Made by a program: the position numbers and the translations under genes. Positions 8,516 through 16,612 of a stretch of DNA of 64,000 nucleotides are shown here, piece by piece (within the stretch, counting starts at the first letter, position 1; every line of letters starts with the position of its first letter). This DNA comes from Crystallibacter permensis (GTDB lineage: Bacteria; Actinomycetota; Actinomycetes; Actinomycetales; Micrococcaceae): NCBI RefSeq assembly GCF_025960875.1, contig NZ_JAODLR010000008.1, positions 111,787 to 175,786 on the forward strand, in the 5' to 3' direction. Below the pieces are notes generated by a model that did no database searches, had not been told where the DNA came from, and worked only from the letters and a program-made list of their open reading frames with translations.

Positions 8516-9838
8516 ATGAGCACCGGAACCGCTGACGCGGAAACCAAGACCAACGACGGCGCTGCCGCAGCAGGGAAGGCGCCCGCCCGGACCGGGCTGC
8601 TGATCATCGGCGCCAGCCAGTCCGGCGTGCAGCTGGCCGTTTCGTTGCGGGCCGTGGGCTTCGACGAGCACATCACGCTGCTCGGCGACGAGGACCACCG
8701 GCCGTACCAGCGCCCGGCCCTGTCCAAGGAGTTCCTGCAGGGCGCGGTGGAGAGCGAATCGCTGATCTTCCGCTCCAACGCTTACTGGGACGAGCACAAC
8801 ATCACCCTCGTCAAGGGCGAGTACATCACCCGGATCGATAAGAACGACGACGGCTCCGGCACAGCGCATGCCGCCTCCGGCGCCGAATTCGGCTTCAAGC
8901 GGCTGGCCCTGACCGTCGGTGCCCGGGCGCGCAAGCTTGACCTGCCCGGGGCGGAACTGGACGGCGTGGTCTACCTGCGCAACGCGGACGACGCCCTGGC
9001 CCTGAAAGCGCAGCTGGACAGCGTCCGCGAAGCGGTGGTGGTCGGCGGCGGCTTCATCGGGCTGGAAGCGGCTTCGAGCCTGCACAAGATGGGCAAGTCC
9101 GTGACGGTACTCGAGTACGGCCCGCGCCTGATCGGCCGCGCCGTCGGCGAAGACACCAGCGACTACTTTCTTCAGGCCCACCGCGGCCGCGGCATCGACA
9201 TCCGGCTTGATGCCCGGATGAAGCGCCTGACCGCAGCCGAGGGCGGAAGCCGGGTGGCCGGCGTCGAGCTTGGGGACGGCACAGTGATCCCGGCGCAGCT
9301 GGTGCTGGTCGGAATCGGTGTGGTCCCCAACACCGAACTCGCCGAGCAGCTGGGCCTGGAAGTGGATAACGGCATTGTGGTCGACTCGCACGCCCTTGCC
9401 TCCGACGGCACCACCGTGGCGGTAGGCGATGTGGCGAACATGCCCAACCCGCTGCCCGGTTCGCCGGAAGGCGAACGCATCCGGTTGGAAAGCGTGAACA
9501 ACGCGATCGAGCACGCCAAGGTGGCCGCCTATTCGCTGATGGGCCGGCGCGAGGACTACGCGGGTATCCCGTGGTTCTGGTCCAACCAGGCGGACCTGAA
9601 ACTGCAGATCGCCGGACTGACCCTCGGCTACGACCAGACCGTGGTCCGGCGCGACGAGGAACGCGGCAAATTCTCCGTGCTCTACTACCGCAACGGCCGG
9701 ATCATTGCCGTGGACTGCGTCAACGCACCGCTGGACTTCATGTCGGTCAAGAACGCCCTGGCCAAGGGCCAGAACATACCCGCGGACGCGGCGGCGGATC
9801 CCGCCGTCATCCTGAAGACCATCATCACGGACGGCTAA
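8516..9838 (+). CDS. creE: FAD/NAD(P)-dependent ferredoxin reductase (CreE-like)
   Basis: 440 residues, the usual length for putidaredoxin-reductase-type flavoproteins. The FAD dinucleotide motif is IIGASQSGVQLA near residues 28-40, the NAD motif VVVGGGFIGLEAA near 174-186, and the second FAD motif VAVGDVAN near 301-308. The C-terminal half carries the reductase dimerisation domain (PWFWSNQ). A 20-residue Thr/Ala-rich stretch precedes the first motif. The start overlaps the end of the ferredoxin gene region with only 2 bases between. It supplies electrons to the ferredoxin for the P450. Confidence 0.88.
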   Translation: MSTGTADAETKTNDGAAAAGKAPARTGLLIIGASQSGVQLAVSLRAVGFDEHITLLGDEDHRPYQRPALSKEFLQGAVESESLIFRSNAYWDEHNITLVKGEYITRIDKNDDGSGTAHAASGAEFGFKRLALTVGARARKLDLPGAELDGVVYLRNADDALALKAQLDSVREAVVVGGGFIGLEAASSLHKMGKSVTVLEYGPRLIGRAVGEDTSDYFLQAHRGRGIDIRLDARMKRLTAAEGGSRVAGVELGDGTVIPAQLVLVGIGVVPNTELAEQLGLEVDNGIVVDSHALASDGTTVAVGDVANMPNPLPGSPEGERIRLESVNNAIEHAKVAAYSLMGRREDYAGIPWFWSNQADLKLQIAGLTLGYDQTVVRRDEERGKFSVLYYRNGRIIAVDCVNAPLDFMSVKNALAKGQNIPADAAADPAVILKTIITDG

Positions 9839-9846
9839 GGAGCCCC

Positions 9847-10620
9847 ATGAGAACCCCCGACACGCAGAGTCCGCAGACCAACAGCGACGCCGCCGGCACC
9901 GCCTGGCCGGCAGCGGACCCGTCAGCGCACGCGGAAGATCCCCGCGCCACCGCCTTTGCCGCCGCGCACCCTGTACGGCCCGTTCCGGCCACCGGCACCC
10001 TGGATACCTCGCCCATCGCCGGCACGCCGGCGGCCGAGGACCTGGACAGGCTCTGGAAGGCCGTGGTGGAGGAAACCCGCAGCCGCGGCAACGACATCCA
10101 CCTGCCCATCTCGCTGGCCTACGCCGAACGGCTCTGCCGGGCCTACCCGGAGGCCGACGCCGAGCTGGTCCGTGTGGCCATCGTGCTGCATGACACCGGC
10201 TGGGCGCACGTGGAAGAATCGCGCATCCTCTCCGAAGGTTTCACGGGCGACTGGCGGAAGGCGGCCATCCGCTTCGAGCACGAGGCCGAGGGCTGCAAGG
10301 TGGCCCGCCGCGTACTGCCCGGTCTCGGCTACTCGGACGGGTTCATCGCGCGGGTCTGCGAAATCATCGACGGGCACGACACCCGCCATGTGGCCTTCTC
10401 GCTGGAGGATGCCCTGGTCCGCGACGCCGACCGGCTGTGGCGTTTCGACCACGCCGGCATCGCGCTGGCCTCGTCCTGGTTCGGCATGACGCCCGCTGTT
10501 TACACGGACCGCTTGGCCGCGGAGATCATCCCCGAACTCATCACAGAAGCCGCCTACAAGATGGGCACGGCCGACCTCGCTCGGTCCAACGCACTGCTCA
10601 AGACAGGAGCGATCCGATGA
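9847..10620 (+). CDS. creD: HD-domain aryl phosphate phosphohydrolase (CreD-like)
   Basis: 257 residues. After an 80-residue Ala/Pro/Thr-rich N-terminal segment comes an HD domain with H115-D116 (VLHDTGW), HEAEGCKVA, IIDGHDTR and LEDALVRDADRLWR. In C. glutamicum CreD is a metal-dependent phosphohydrolase that removes phosphate from 4-hydroxybenzyl phosphate and its oxidised forms. It lies 8 bases after the reductase and overlaps the aldehyde dehydrogenase gene by ATGA. The paralogue at 1123-1809 lacks the long N-terminal extension. Confidence 0.8.
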   Translation: MRTPDTQSPQTNSDAAGTAWPAADPSAHAEDPRATAFAAAHPVRPVPATGTLDTSPIAGTPAAEDLDRLWKAVVEETRSRGNDIHLPISLAYAERLCRAYPEADAELVRVAIVLHDTGWAHVEESRILSEGFTGDWRKAAIRFEHEAEGCKVARRVLPGLGYSDGFIARVCEIIDGHDTRHVAFSLEDALVRDADRLWRFDHAGIALASSWFGMTPAVYTDRLAAEIIPELITEAAYKMGTADLARSNALLKTGAIR

Positions 10621-12167
10621 CTTCCACCGCCCACAGCGCAACGGCCACCGAAGCAACCGGACAAGTACCGGCGTCGTTCTCTGGCCCCGCCGTGGACGCC
10701 CGCGCCGCGCTGACCCTGCCCTACACCCACGTGGACGACGTCTTTATCGACGGCGCCTGGGTTCTCGCCCGCGGCACCGGCCGCAACTCCGTCACGGATC
10801 CGGCCACGGGCCAGGTCTGGGGCTCGGTGCCGGACGGCACCGCCGAGGATATCGACGCCGCGGTCGGTGCGGCGCGCAAGGCGTTCGACGGCGGGTGGTC
10901 CAGGCTCGCACCATCTGAGCGGGCTGCCTACCTGCTGCGCATCGCGGACGAGGTGGACAAGCGGGCGGATGAGCTGGCGCTGACCAACACCCGCGAGAAC
11001 GGTTCTCCGATCGCCGAGTCCTCCGGGGCCGCGGCCAACGCGGCGAGCATCTTCCGCTACTTCGCCACGCTGGCGGAGTACCTGGAGCGCGAGGACGTCC
11101 GCCCGTTCCCGCGCGGCGGCGGTGAGTCCGTGGTGCGCCGGGATCCGGTGGGCGTGTGCGCGCTGATCGCCCCGTGGAACTTCCCGATCAACCTGATGGT
11201 GATCAAGCTGGCGCCGGCGCTGCTGGCCGGCTGCACCGTGGTGATGAAACCTGCCTCGCCCACCCCGTTGTCCTTCCGGCTGATTGTCGACGCCGTGGCC
11301 GCCGCCGGCGTGCCGGCCGGCGTGGTCAACCTGGTCACCGGCAGCGGCAAACTGGGCGACACCTTGGTTCGGCACCTGGGCGTGGACAAGGTGGCCTTCA
11401 CCGGTTCGACGCCGGTGGGCCGGAAGATCGCGGCGGCCTGCGGTGAACTGCTGCGCCCGGTCACGCTGGAGCTCGGCGGAAAGTCCAGTGCCATCGTGCT
11501 GCCGGACGCTGATCTGGATGCCATGTCCAACGGATTGGTGCGCTCTTGCATGCGCAACACCGGCCAGACCTGCTACATCTCCACCCGGATCCTGGCCCCG
11601 GCCGGACGCTACGACGAGGTGGTGGACATGGTGACCGCCACCATCGCCGCCGGAGTGCAGGGAGACCCGCTCGATCCAGCCACCGTCTTCGGGCCGGCAG
11701 CCACCGAATCCCAGTACCGGACGGTGCTGGAGTACGTGGACGCCGGCCGGGCGGAGGGTGCCCGGGTAACGACAGGTGGCCGTGTGGCGCGGCTCGGGGG
11801 CGGGCTCGAAGGCGGCTTCTTCGTGGAGCCAACGGTCTTCGCCGACGTCACACCGACGATGCGGATCTCCCGCGAGGAGATCTTCGGCCCGGTGATTTCC
11901 GTGCTGAAGTACACGGACGTGGACGAGGCCGTCGCGCTGGCGAACAACACCGAGTTTGGGCTGGGCGGCCTGGTGTTCGGCACGGACCAGGACGCTGCCC
12001 TCGCCGTCGCTGACCGGATGGACACCGGCTCGGTGGGCATCAACTTCTTTGCCTCCAACCATTCCGCGCCGTTTGGCGGCCGGCACGATTCGGGCCTCGG
12101 CACGGAATACGGCATCGAGGGGCTCAACGCCTACCTCAGCTACAAGTCCATCCACCGCCGGCCGTAA
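10617..12167 (+). CDS. creC: Aldehyde dehydrogenase (CreC-like)
   Basis: 516-residue NAD(P)-dependent aldehyde dehydrogenase. Catalytic Cys is C319 in GQTC, the general-base Glu is E285 in LELGGKS, and the Asn sits in PWNFP. The C-terminal EEIFGPVISV and the Ala-Pro-Phe-Gly block are present. The start ATG overlaps the previous stop (ATGA), so the two are translationally linked. As the last gene of the operon it should convert 4-hydroxybenzaldehyde to 4-hydroxybenzoate. The N-terminal 35 residues are low-complexity and precede the conserved fold. Confidence 0.82.
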   Translation: MTSTAHSATATEATGQVPASFSGPAVDARAALTLPYTHVDDVFIDGAWVLARGTGRNSVTDPATGQVWGSVPDGTAEDIDAAVGAARKAFDGGWSRLAPSERAAYLLRIADEVDKRADELALTNTRENGSPIAESSGAAANAASIFRYFATLAEYLEREDVRPFPRGGGESVVRRDPVGVCALIAPWNFPINLMVIKLAPALLAGCTVVMKPASPTPLSFRLIVDAVAAAGVPAGVVNLVTGSGKLGDTLVRHLGVDKVAFTGSTPVGRKIAAACGELLRPVTLELGGKSSAIVLPDADLDAMSNGLVRSCMRNTGQTCYISTRILAPAGRYDEVVDMVTATIAAGVQGDPLDPATVFGPAATESQYRTVLEYVDAGRAEGARVTTGGRVARLGGGLEGGFFVEPTVFADVTPTMRISREEIFGPVISVLKYTDVDEAVALANNTEFGLGGLVFGTDQDAALAVADRMDTGSVGINFFASNHSAPFGGRHDSGLGTEYGIEGLNAYLSYKSIHRRP

Positions 12168-12195
12168 CCTGCGGCTGCCTAACGTGTCGAACGGA

Positions 12196-12228
12196 AAATG
12201 CCCGGATGGAACCTCCATCCGGGCATTT
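12196..12228. terminator. Strong bidirectional hairpin between creC and the MFS gene
   Basis: Perfect 15-bp stem: left arm 12196-12210, 3-base loop ACC, right arm 12214-12228. The AAAT and ATTT ends give A/U-rich flanks in both directions. It lies between two convergent genes and can end both transcripts. Confidence 0.85.
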
Positions 12229-12254
12229 CCTCTTCAGTTGTTCGGTGGCTCGCG

Positions 12255-13598
12255 TCAGTCGAGGTTGACCTTGGTGCCTTCCGGCGTCGCCCGGACCGCA
12301 ATGGTGCCGGCGAGGATGACGGCGATCCAGAATGCTCCGACCAACCAGATGCTGCCGTTGCCCGCGATCATCAGGCCGGTGGCGATCATCGGTGTGAAGC
12401 CTGCACCGAGCACCGAAGCACCCTGGTAGGACAGCGAGGCCCCGGTGTAGCGCATGCGGGTGGGGAACTGCTCGGCGATGTAGGCGCCGATGGGGCCGAA
12501 GAGGGCGCCCTGCACGATGCCGTTGCCGACCACGATGGCGATGGCGAAGCCCCACAGGGTCCCGTTGCTCAGCAGGATCAGCAGCGGGTAGGCCAGAACA
12601 ATGCCGGTGATACCTGCGACGGTGAGGACCTTGCGGCGGCCGATCCGGTCACTGAGCCGGGCGGTGTAGAAGCACATGATCAGGGTGAGGACGGCACCTG
12701 CCGCCTTCCAGTTGAGTACGCCGGAGCGATCCACTCCGTTGCCGACGGCGATGGAAACGCCCCACACCGTCAGGATGCCCTGGCAGGCGTAGAAGCTCAT
12801 GGTGGCGATCAGGGCAACAACGACGGCGCGCGGATGGTTGCGCAGCACGTCGAAGAGCGGCATGCGCTTCTTTTCGCCGGCTTCCTGCAGCTTCTGGAAC
12901 ATCGGTGTTTCAGCGACCTTGAGCCGGATGATCATACCGACGGCGATCAGTACCGCGCTGAGCAGGAACGGAATGCGCCAGCCCCACTGCAGGAACGCAT
13001 CGCCGGTCAGGGCGGACGTCAGCGAAACCACCAGGGTGGCGAGGACTGCACCGGCGGGGCCGCCGGCGGTGGCGAAGGAAGTGGCCAGGCCGCGCTTCTT
13101 CTGCGGTGCGGACTCCAGCGCCATCAAGGCCGCGCCGCCCCATTCGCCGCCCACGGCAATGCCCTGGATGACGCGCAGGGTCACCAGCAGGACCGGGGCG
13201 AGGATTCCGATCACGGCGGTGGTGGGCAGCAGGCCGATGAGGACCGTCGAGGCGCCCATCAGCAGCATGGACAGCACGAGCATTTTCTTGCGCCCGATCT
13301 TGTCGCCGAAGTGACCGAAGACGATTCCGCCGAGCGGACGCGCCAGATAGCCGGCTGCAAGCGTCGCGAATGAGGCGAACAGGCCGAAGGCGGGGCTGAG
13401 GTTGGCAAAGAAAACGGTATTGAAAACGATGCTGGCCGCGGTCGCGTACAGGATGAAGTCGTAGTACTCGATGGCGCTGCCGATGAAGCTGGACGCGAGG
13501 ATCCGGCGCATGTCCTTCGTGTTCAAGGACTCGGAGCCGGACTGGTGCTGCGGTGCGGACGGTGCGGACTGCGTAACGGTCGTCAGTGACTCGGACAC
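12255..13598 (-). CDS. MFS transporter, metabolite:H+ symporter (MHS) type
   Basis: 447 residues with about 12 predicted membrane helices. GHFGDKIGRKK in the loop between helices 2 and 3 and DRIGRRKVL in the equivalent second-half loop are MFS signature motifs. The RVIQGIAVGGEWGGAAL segment is characteristic of the MHS group (shikimate, proline/betaine and aromatic-acid-like carriers). The GTG at 13598 is chosen because AGGAGG lies 4 bases upstream; the ATG at 13643 has no ribosome site. It converges on the cre operon and is followed on the same strand by an MBL hydrolase gene, so an aromatic or organic acid may be the substrate; this is inferred. Confidence 0.82.
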   Translation of the reverse strand: MSESLTTVTQSAPSAPQHQSGSESLNTKDMRRILASSFIGSAIEYYDFILYATAASIVFNTVFFANLSPAFGLFASFATLAAGYLARPLGGIVFGHFGDKIGRKKMLVLSMLLMGASTVLIGLLPTTAVIGILAPVLLVTLRVIQGIAVGGEWGGAALMALESAPQKKRGLATSFATAGGPAGAVLATLVVSLTSALTGDAFLQWGWRIPFLLSAVLIAVGMIIRLKVAETPMFQKLQEAGEKKRMPLFDVLRNHPRAVVVALIATMSFYACQGILTVWGVSIAVGNGVDRSGVLNWKAAGAVLTLIMCFYTARLSDRIGRRKVLTVAGITGIVLAYPLLILLSNGTLWGFAIAIVVGNGIVQGALFGPIGAYIAEQFPTRMRYTGASLSYQGASVLGAGFTPMIATGLMIAGNGSIWLVGAFWIAVILAGTIAVRATPEGTKVNLD

Positions 13599-13660
13599 AA
13601 TTCCTCCTGAGGGCGGGGTCGAGGGATCTGGGGAGGGGTTCATGGATGGAGCGCTGGTAT

Positions 13661-14686
13661 TCAGCGGGACGGGCGGAGTTCGATGTGTTCGAGGTCTGCC
13701 GGTACGTGGAAGGTGCCGTGGAAGTGTTCGGCGGCCTGCTGCCAGACGGAATCGCCGGCCATGCCGGGAACGAGGTGGTGCAGGGCCAGTTGTTGGGCGC
13801 CGGCCTCGCTGGCGACCTTGGCCGCATCACGGACGCTGGTGTGCGACTTGTAGTGGTGGTCCCTGGCCGCCCGGGAGCCTTCGTCCTTCTTGTCCGCGTA
13901 CAGGGCCTCGACAAAATCGAAGTCGATAGCCTCGTGCAGCAGCAGGTCGGTGTCCTGCGCCAACGTGACCATGTTCTGCGTGTAGGTAGTGTCGCCGGAG
14001 AATGTCACCGAGCCCTCCGCAGTATCGAAGCGGAACCCGAAGGCCGGCGCCACCGGCGGGTGCTCCACCAGGATGGCCGAGACCTTGACGAGGTCGTCTT
14101 CGAAGATCACAAACGGATCCATGGCCGGCGTCGGGTTCTCGTTCGGGTGGTAGCCGATGTCCTGCGGAATCTCGATATCGGAGGCTTCGAACAGCTCAAA
14201 CGGGGACGGGCGCAGGCTGTCGATGATCCTGTCGTTGAGGTCCGTGGCATGCGCGTACATCAGCTGCTCGAACATCTCGCGGGTTCCCGGTGTCGGGCAA
14301 TGCGGCGCCACCGGGACGGGCTCAACCGTGGCCCGCGGCGAGGTGTAGGGCAACATGCCGCGGTTTCCGGGACCGATGATCCTGACCGGATCGTTGCGCC
14401 GGTCGAGAAGGTCGTACAGGCCGAAGATCGCAAGACTCGCCAGATCCACCGTGTGGTCGGAATGCAGGTGGGTGAGGAAGATGCCGCGCAGGTTGGCCAG
14501 CTTCAGGCCGGCCTGGCTCAGACGTCGGCCAACACCGTGTCCGCAGTCCACCAGGTAGAAGGAATCCCCGACGACGACGGCGGTGGCGATTCCGGTCCGG
14601 TTGTTCTCCTCAGCGGGCGTCCACCAGCGGGGGCCGCCGGCCGTGCCCAGCGTGACGATGCGGGGCTTGAGGTTCGACACGGTCAT
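13661..14686 (-). CDS. Metallo-beta-lactamase-fold hydrolase
   Basis: 341 residues, RNase Z-like MBL superfamily. The metal-binding motif is THLHSDH near residues 76-82, with GDTTY and the late HHLVPG His further on. It carries no exonuclease arm sequence I recognise, so a small-molecule hydrolase or lactonase is more likely than RNase Z. GAGGAG lies 5 bases before the ATG. It is divergent from the LysR gene and upstream of the MFS gene on the same strand, a typical arrangement for a LysR-controlled uptake-and-hydrolysis unit. Confidence 0.75.
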   Translation of the reverse strand: MTVSNLKPRIVTLGTAGGPRWWTPAEENNRTGIATAVVVGDSFYLVDCGHGVGRRLSQAGLKLANLRGIFLTHLHSDHTVDLASLAIFGLYDLLDRRNDPVRIIGPGNRGMLPYTSPRATVEPVPVAPHCPTPGTREMFEQLMYAHATDLNDRIIDSLRPSPFELFEASDIEIPQDIGYHPNENPTPAMDPFVIFEDDLVKVSAILVEHPPVAPAFGFRFDTAEGSVTFSGDTTYTQNMVTLAQDTDLLLHEAIDFDFVEALYADKKDEGSRAARDHHYKSHTSVRDAAKVASEAGAQQLALHHLVPGMAGDSVWQQAAEHFHGTFHVPADLEHIELRPSR

Positions 14687-14786
14687 GAATACTCCTCGAG
14701 ATGAAGAACGTTGATTTCTTCAAGTGTGTCTGCGATCACATAATGTGTATAGTCAATCAATTTGATGGAGTTCATAAGGGGAGTTG
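14687..14786. promoter_or_regulatory. Divergent promoter region with a palindrome
   Basis: 100-base AT-richer gap between the MBL hydrolase and LysR genes. A perfect 11-bp palindrome CACATAATGTG lies at 14737-14747, near the middle, and is a candidate LysR operator. No other feature was identified. Confidence 0.45.
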
Positions 14787-15710
14787 ATGGTTGAGTTCAC
14801 CATTCGCCAACTGCAGTACTTCGTTGCCGTGCTGGATCATGGCTCCGTCACCGCGGCCGCGAAGGAATCGAATATCTCGCAGGCGGCGGCATCCATGGCC
14901 ATCGCCCAGCTGGAGCACGCCGTAGGTGTTGATCTGCTGATCCGGACCCGCGCGAAGAAAGTGGTGGCAACGCCGGCGGGAGTGGAGCTCGCGGCGAGGG
15001 CAAGGCACATCCTGAGCATGATTGGCGACATCGAGGGTGCCGTTGCCGGCGGGTTTGATGACATGCGGGGACCGTTGCGTGCCGGCTGCAGCCCCACCCT
15101 GTCCCCGCGCTTGTTGCCTGGTCTGGTGGACTATTTCAGCCGGGAGTATCCGGCGGTGGACGTCTCATTCCACGAGGGCAGCGCTGCCGAACTGCAGCAG
15201 GAGGTCCTGGAGGGGCGGATCGATCTCGCCCTGATCTACTCGCTGCAGGCAGTCGACGGCGTGGAGCTGGCGGAAATTGCCCGGGTGAAACCGCACCTGA
15301 TGCTGTCGGCGACGCACCCGCTGGCAGGCGAGGATTCCATTACCTTCGCCCAGGTGCAGGATGAATGGGCCATCCTTCATGACGTGCCGCCCACCATCGA
15401 AAGGGTGACCGGCATGATCCGCGCCGTGGGCGTCGAGCCAAAGCTCCGCTGGCCCAGCACGGACATGGAAACCATCCGCTCCCTTGTCGCCCGCGGCCTG
15501 GGCTATTCCATGGTCAATACCCGCCCGGTAAACGACACCACGGGGGACGGGCTCAGGGTCGCCTATGTTCCGCTGGCCGACGAGCTGCCGTCTAACGCCG
15601 TGGTCGCCGCCCTGCCGCCCGGTACCCGCGTCCCGCGGCGGGTCAAAGAGGCGATCCGTTTCCTCCGGGAGACTGCACCGCCCGCTCCGTCCGCCGGCAG
15701 ACCTCAGTAG
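14787..15710 (+). CDS. LysR-family transcriptional regulator
   Basis: 307 residues. The N-terminal winged helix-turn-helix is residues about 3-62 (FTIRQLQYFVAVLDHGSVTA, then SQAAASMAIAQLEHAVG), followed by the periplasmic-binding-like effector domain (LRAGCSPTLSPRLLPGLV onward). The ATG at 14787 is preceded by AAGGGGA; a TTG directly before it is in frame and cannot be excluded. It is divergent from the MBL hydrolase and MFS genes, so these are the probable targets. Confidence 0.88.
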   Translation: MVEFTIRQLQYFVAVLDHGSVTAAAKESNISQAAASMAIAQLEHAVGVDLLIRTRAKKVVATPAGVELAARARHILSMIGDIEGAVAGGFDDMRGPLRAGCSPTLSPRLLPGLVDYFSREYPAVDVSFHEGSAAELQQEVLEGRIDLALIYSLQAVDGVELAEIARVKPHLMLSATHPLAGEDSITFAQVQDEWAILHDVPPTIERVTGMIRAVGVEPKLRWPSTDMETIRSLVARGLGYSMVNTRPVNDTTGDGLRVAYVPLADELPSNAVVAALPPGTRVPRRVKEAIRFLRETAPPAPSAGRPQ

Positions 15711-15729
15711 TACAATATCCAGTACCACT
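15706..15729 (+). promoter_or_regulatory. Operator/promoter of the yefM-yoeB pair
   Basis: Inverted repeat AGTAGTAC (15706-15713) and GTACCACT (15722-15729), seven of eight positions matching. A TACAAT hexamer at 15711-15716 fits a -10 element and lies inside the repeat. The left arm overlaps the last codons of the LysR gene. YefM antitoxins typically autorepress at such sites. Confidence 0.5.
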
Positions 15730-15739
15730 AGGAGGATTC

Positions 15740-15985
15740 ATGGCCATAACCGCATCGGAAGCACGCGCGCGGCTGTTTCCGTTGATCGAGCAGGTTAACG
15801 AGGACCACGTCCCCGTTGAGATTGTGTCCAAAAAGGGCAGCGCTGTGCTCATGTCGCTTGAAGATTACGAGGCCTTGCAGGAGACGGCATACTTGCTGCG
15901 AACCCCCGCAAACGCCGCCCGTCTCACCGAAAGCATCGCCCAGCATCGAGCCGGCAAAGCAGCAGCCAGGCAGCTCGCCGAGTGA
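15740..15985 (+). CDS. yefM: Phd/YefM-family antitoxin
   Basis: 81 residues. MAITASEARARLFPLIEQVNE is the N-terminal DNA-binding fold of the family, and LMSLEDYEALQETAYLLR the toxin-binding helix region. It binds and neutralises the adjacent YoeB-like RNase and represses the operon. AGGAGG lies 4 bases upstream of the start ATG. It overlaps the toxin gene by 4 bases (GTGA). Confidence 0.9.
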   Translation: MAITASEARARLFPLIEQVNEDHVPVEIVSKKGSAVLMSLEDYEALQETAYLLRTPANAARLTESIAQHRAGKAAARQLAE

Positions 15986-16236
15986 ATGTCCTGTTTACCG
16001 ATATCGGTTGGCAGGATTACCAGTACTGGCTCGCAACGGACAGGGCCATCCTGAAGCGCATCAACCGGCTGATTGAGGAATGCCGGCGCACTCCGTTTGA
16101 AGGCATTGGCAAGTCGGAAGCGTTGAAGCACCAGCTGGCGGGATACTGGTCACGCCGGATCACCGAAGAACACAGGCTGGTCTATGCCGTGGAGGATGCC
16201 CAGCTGGTGGTCATTGCCGCCCGCCACCATTACTGA
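15982..16236 (+). CDS. yoeB: Txe/YoeB-family ribosome-dependent mRNA interferase toxin
   Basis: 84 residues. The sequence contains the family landmarks LKHQLAGYWSRRI, EHRLVYAV and the C-terminal catalytic ARHHY, including the His-Tyr at the end. It starts at GTG 15982 which overlaps the antitoxin stop, the normal translational coupling for this family. The toxin cleaves mRNA at the ribosomal A site when the antitoxin is degraded. All the C-terminal catalytic residues are intact, so the pair appears functional. Confidence 0.9.
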   Translation: MNVLFTDIGWQDYQYWLATDRAILKRINRLIEECRRTPFEGIGKSEALKHQLAGYWSRRITEEHRLVYAVEDAQLVVIAARHHY

Positions 16237-16282
16237 CGGGATTGGGCCGGATTCGTTCGCGTGGCGCAGATAGAGTTGTGCG

Positions 16283-16591
16283 ATGCCATCCTTCCGAGCC
16301 CAGCTCAACATCACTGGCCTGCGCCCCGGGCACGTTCCGGAGCAGGTGATGGAGGCCGCCGTCGCTGCCGTCGGCTCCGCCCACGTGGTCGAAGCGAACC
16401 AGCTCGACGTCGTTGCGGGGGTTCCGCGGATCACCGTGCGTTTCACCGTTGACCCGAATGCGTACGACGCCGAAAACCGCCAGGCGCTGCAAGCCGCTGC
16501 CAACATGCGCCTTGCCGTTGAGCAGGTGGCCATCACGGAGAGGCTCGCAGTCCTGCGCCGCAGTCGCGGAAAGTGGCAGACGCTGCGCTGA
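16283..16591 (+). CDS. Small hypothetical protein
   Basis: 102 residues, MPSFRAQLNITGLRPGH at the start, no membrane segment, no signal peptide and no cysteine. I recognise no family. Composition (Ala, Val, Arg rich) and GC-biased third positions support a real gene. A possible ribosome site is weak. It lies 46 bases after the toxin gene and converges on the frameshifted hydrolase at 16613-17510. Confidence 0.55.
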   Translation: MPSFRAQLNITGLRPGHVPEQVMEAAVAAVGSAHVVEANQLDVVAGVPRITVRFTVDPNAYDAENRQALQAAANMRLAVEQVAITERLAVLRRSRGKWQTLR

Positions 16592-16612
16592 CCTCGCGCC
16601 CAAACCGGAGCG

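Noticed and set aside
10554..12218. 554-codon minus-strand frame under creC
   Set aside because: Antisense to aldehyde dehydrogenase, Arg/Gly/His-rich composition, no domain.
12198..13373. 391-codon plus-strand frame through the MFS gene
   Set aside because: Antisense to a membrane transporter with clear motifs; the translation is highly charged and starts inside the terminator.
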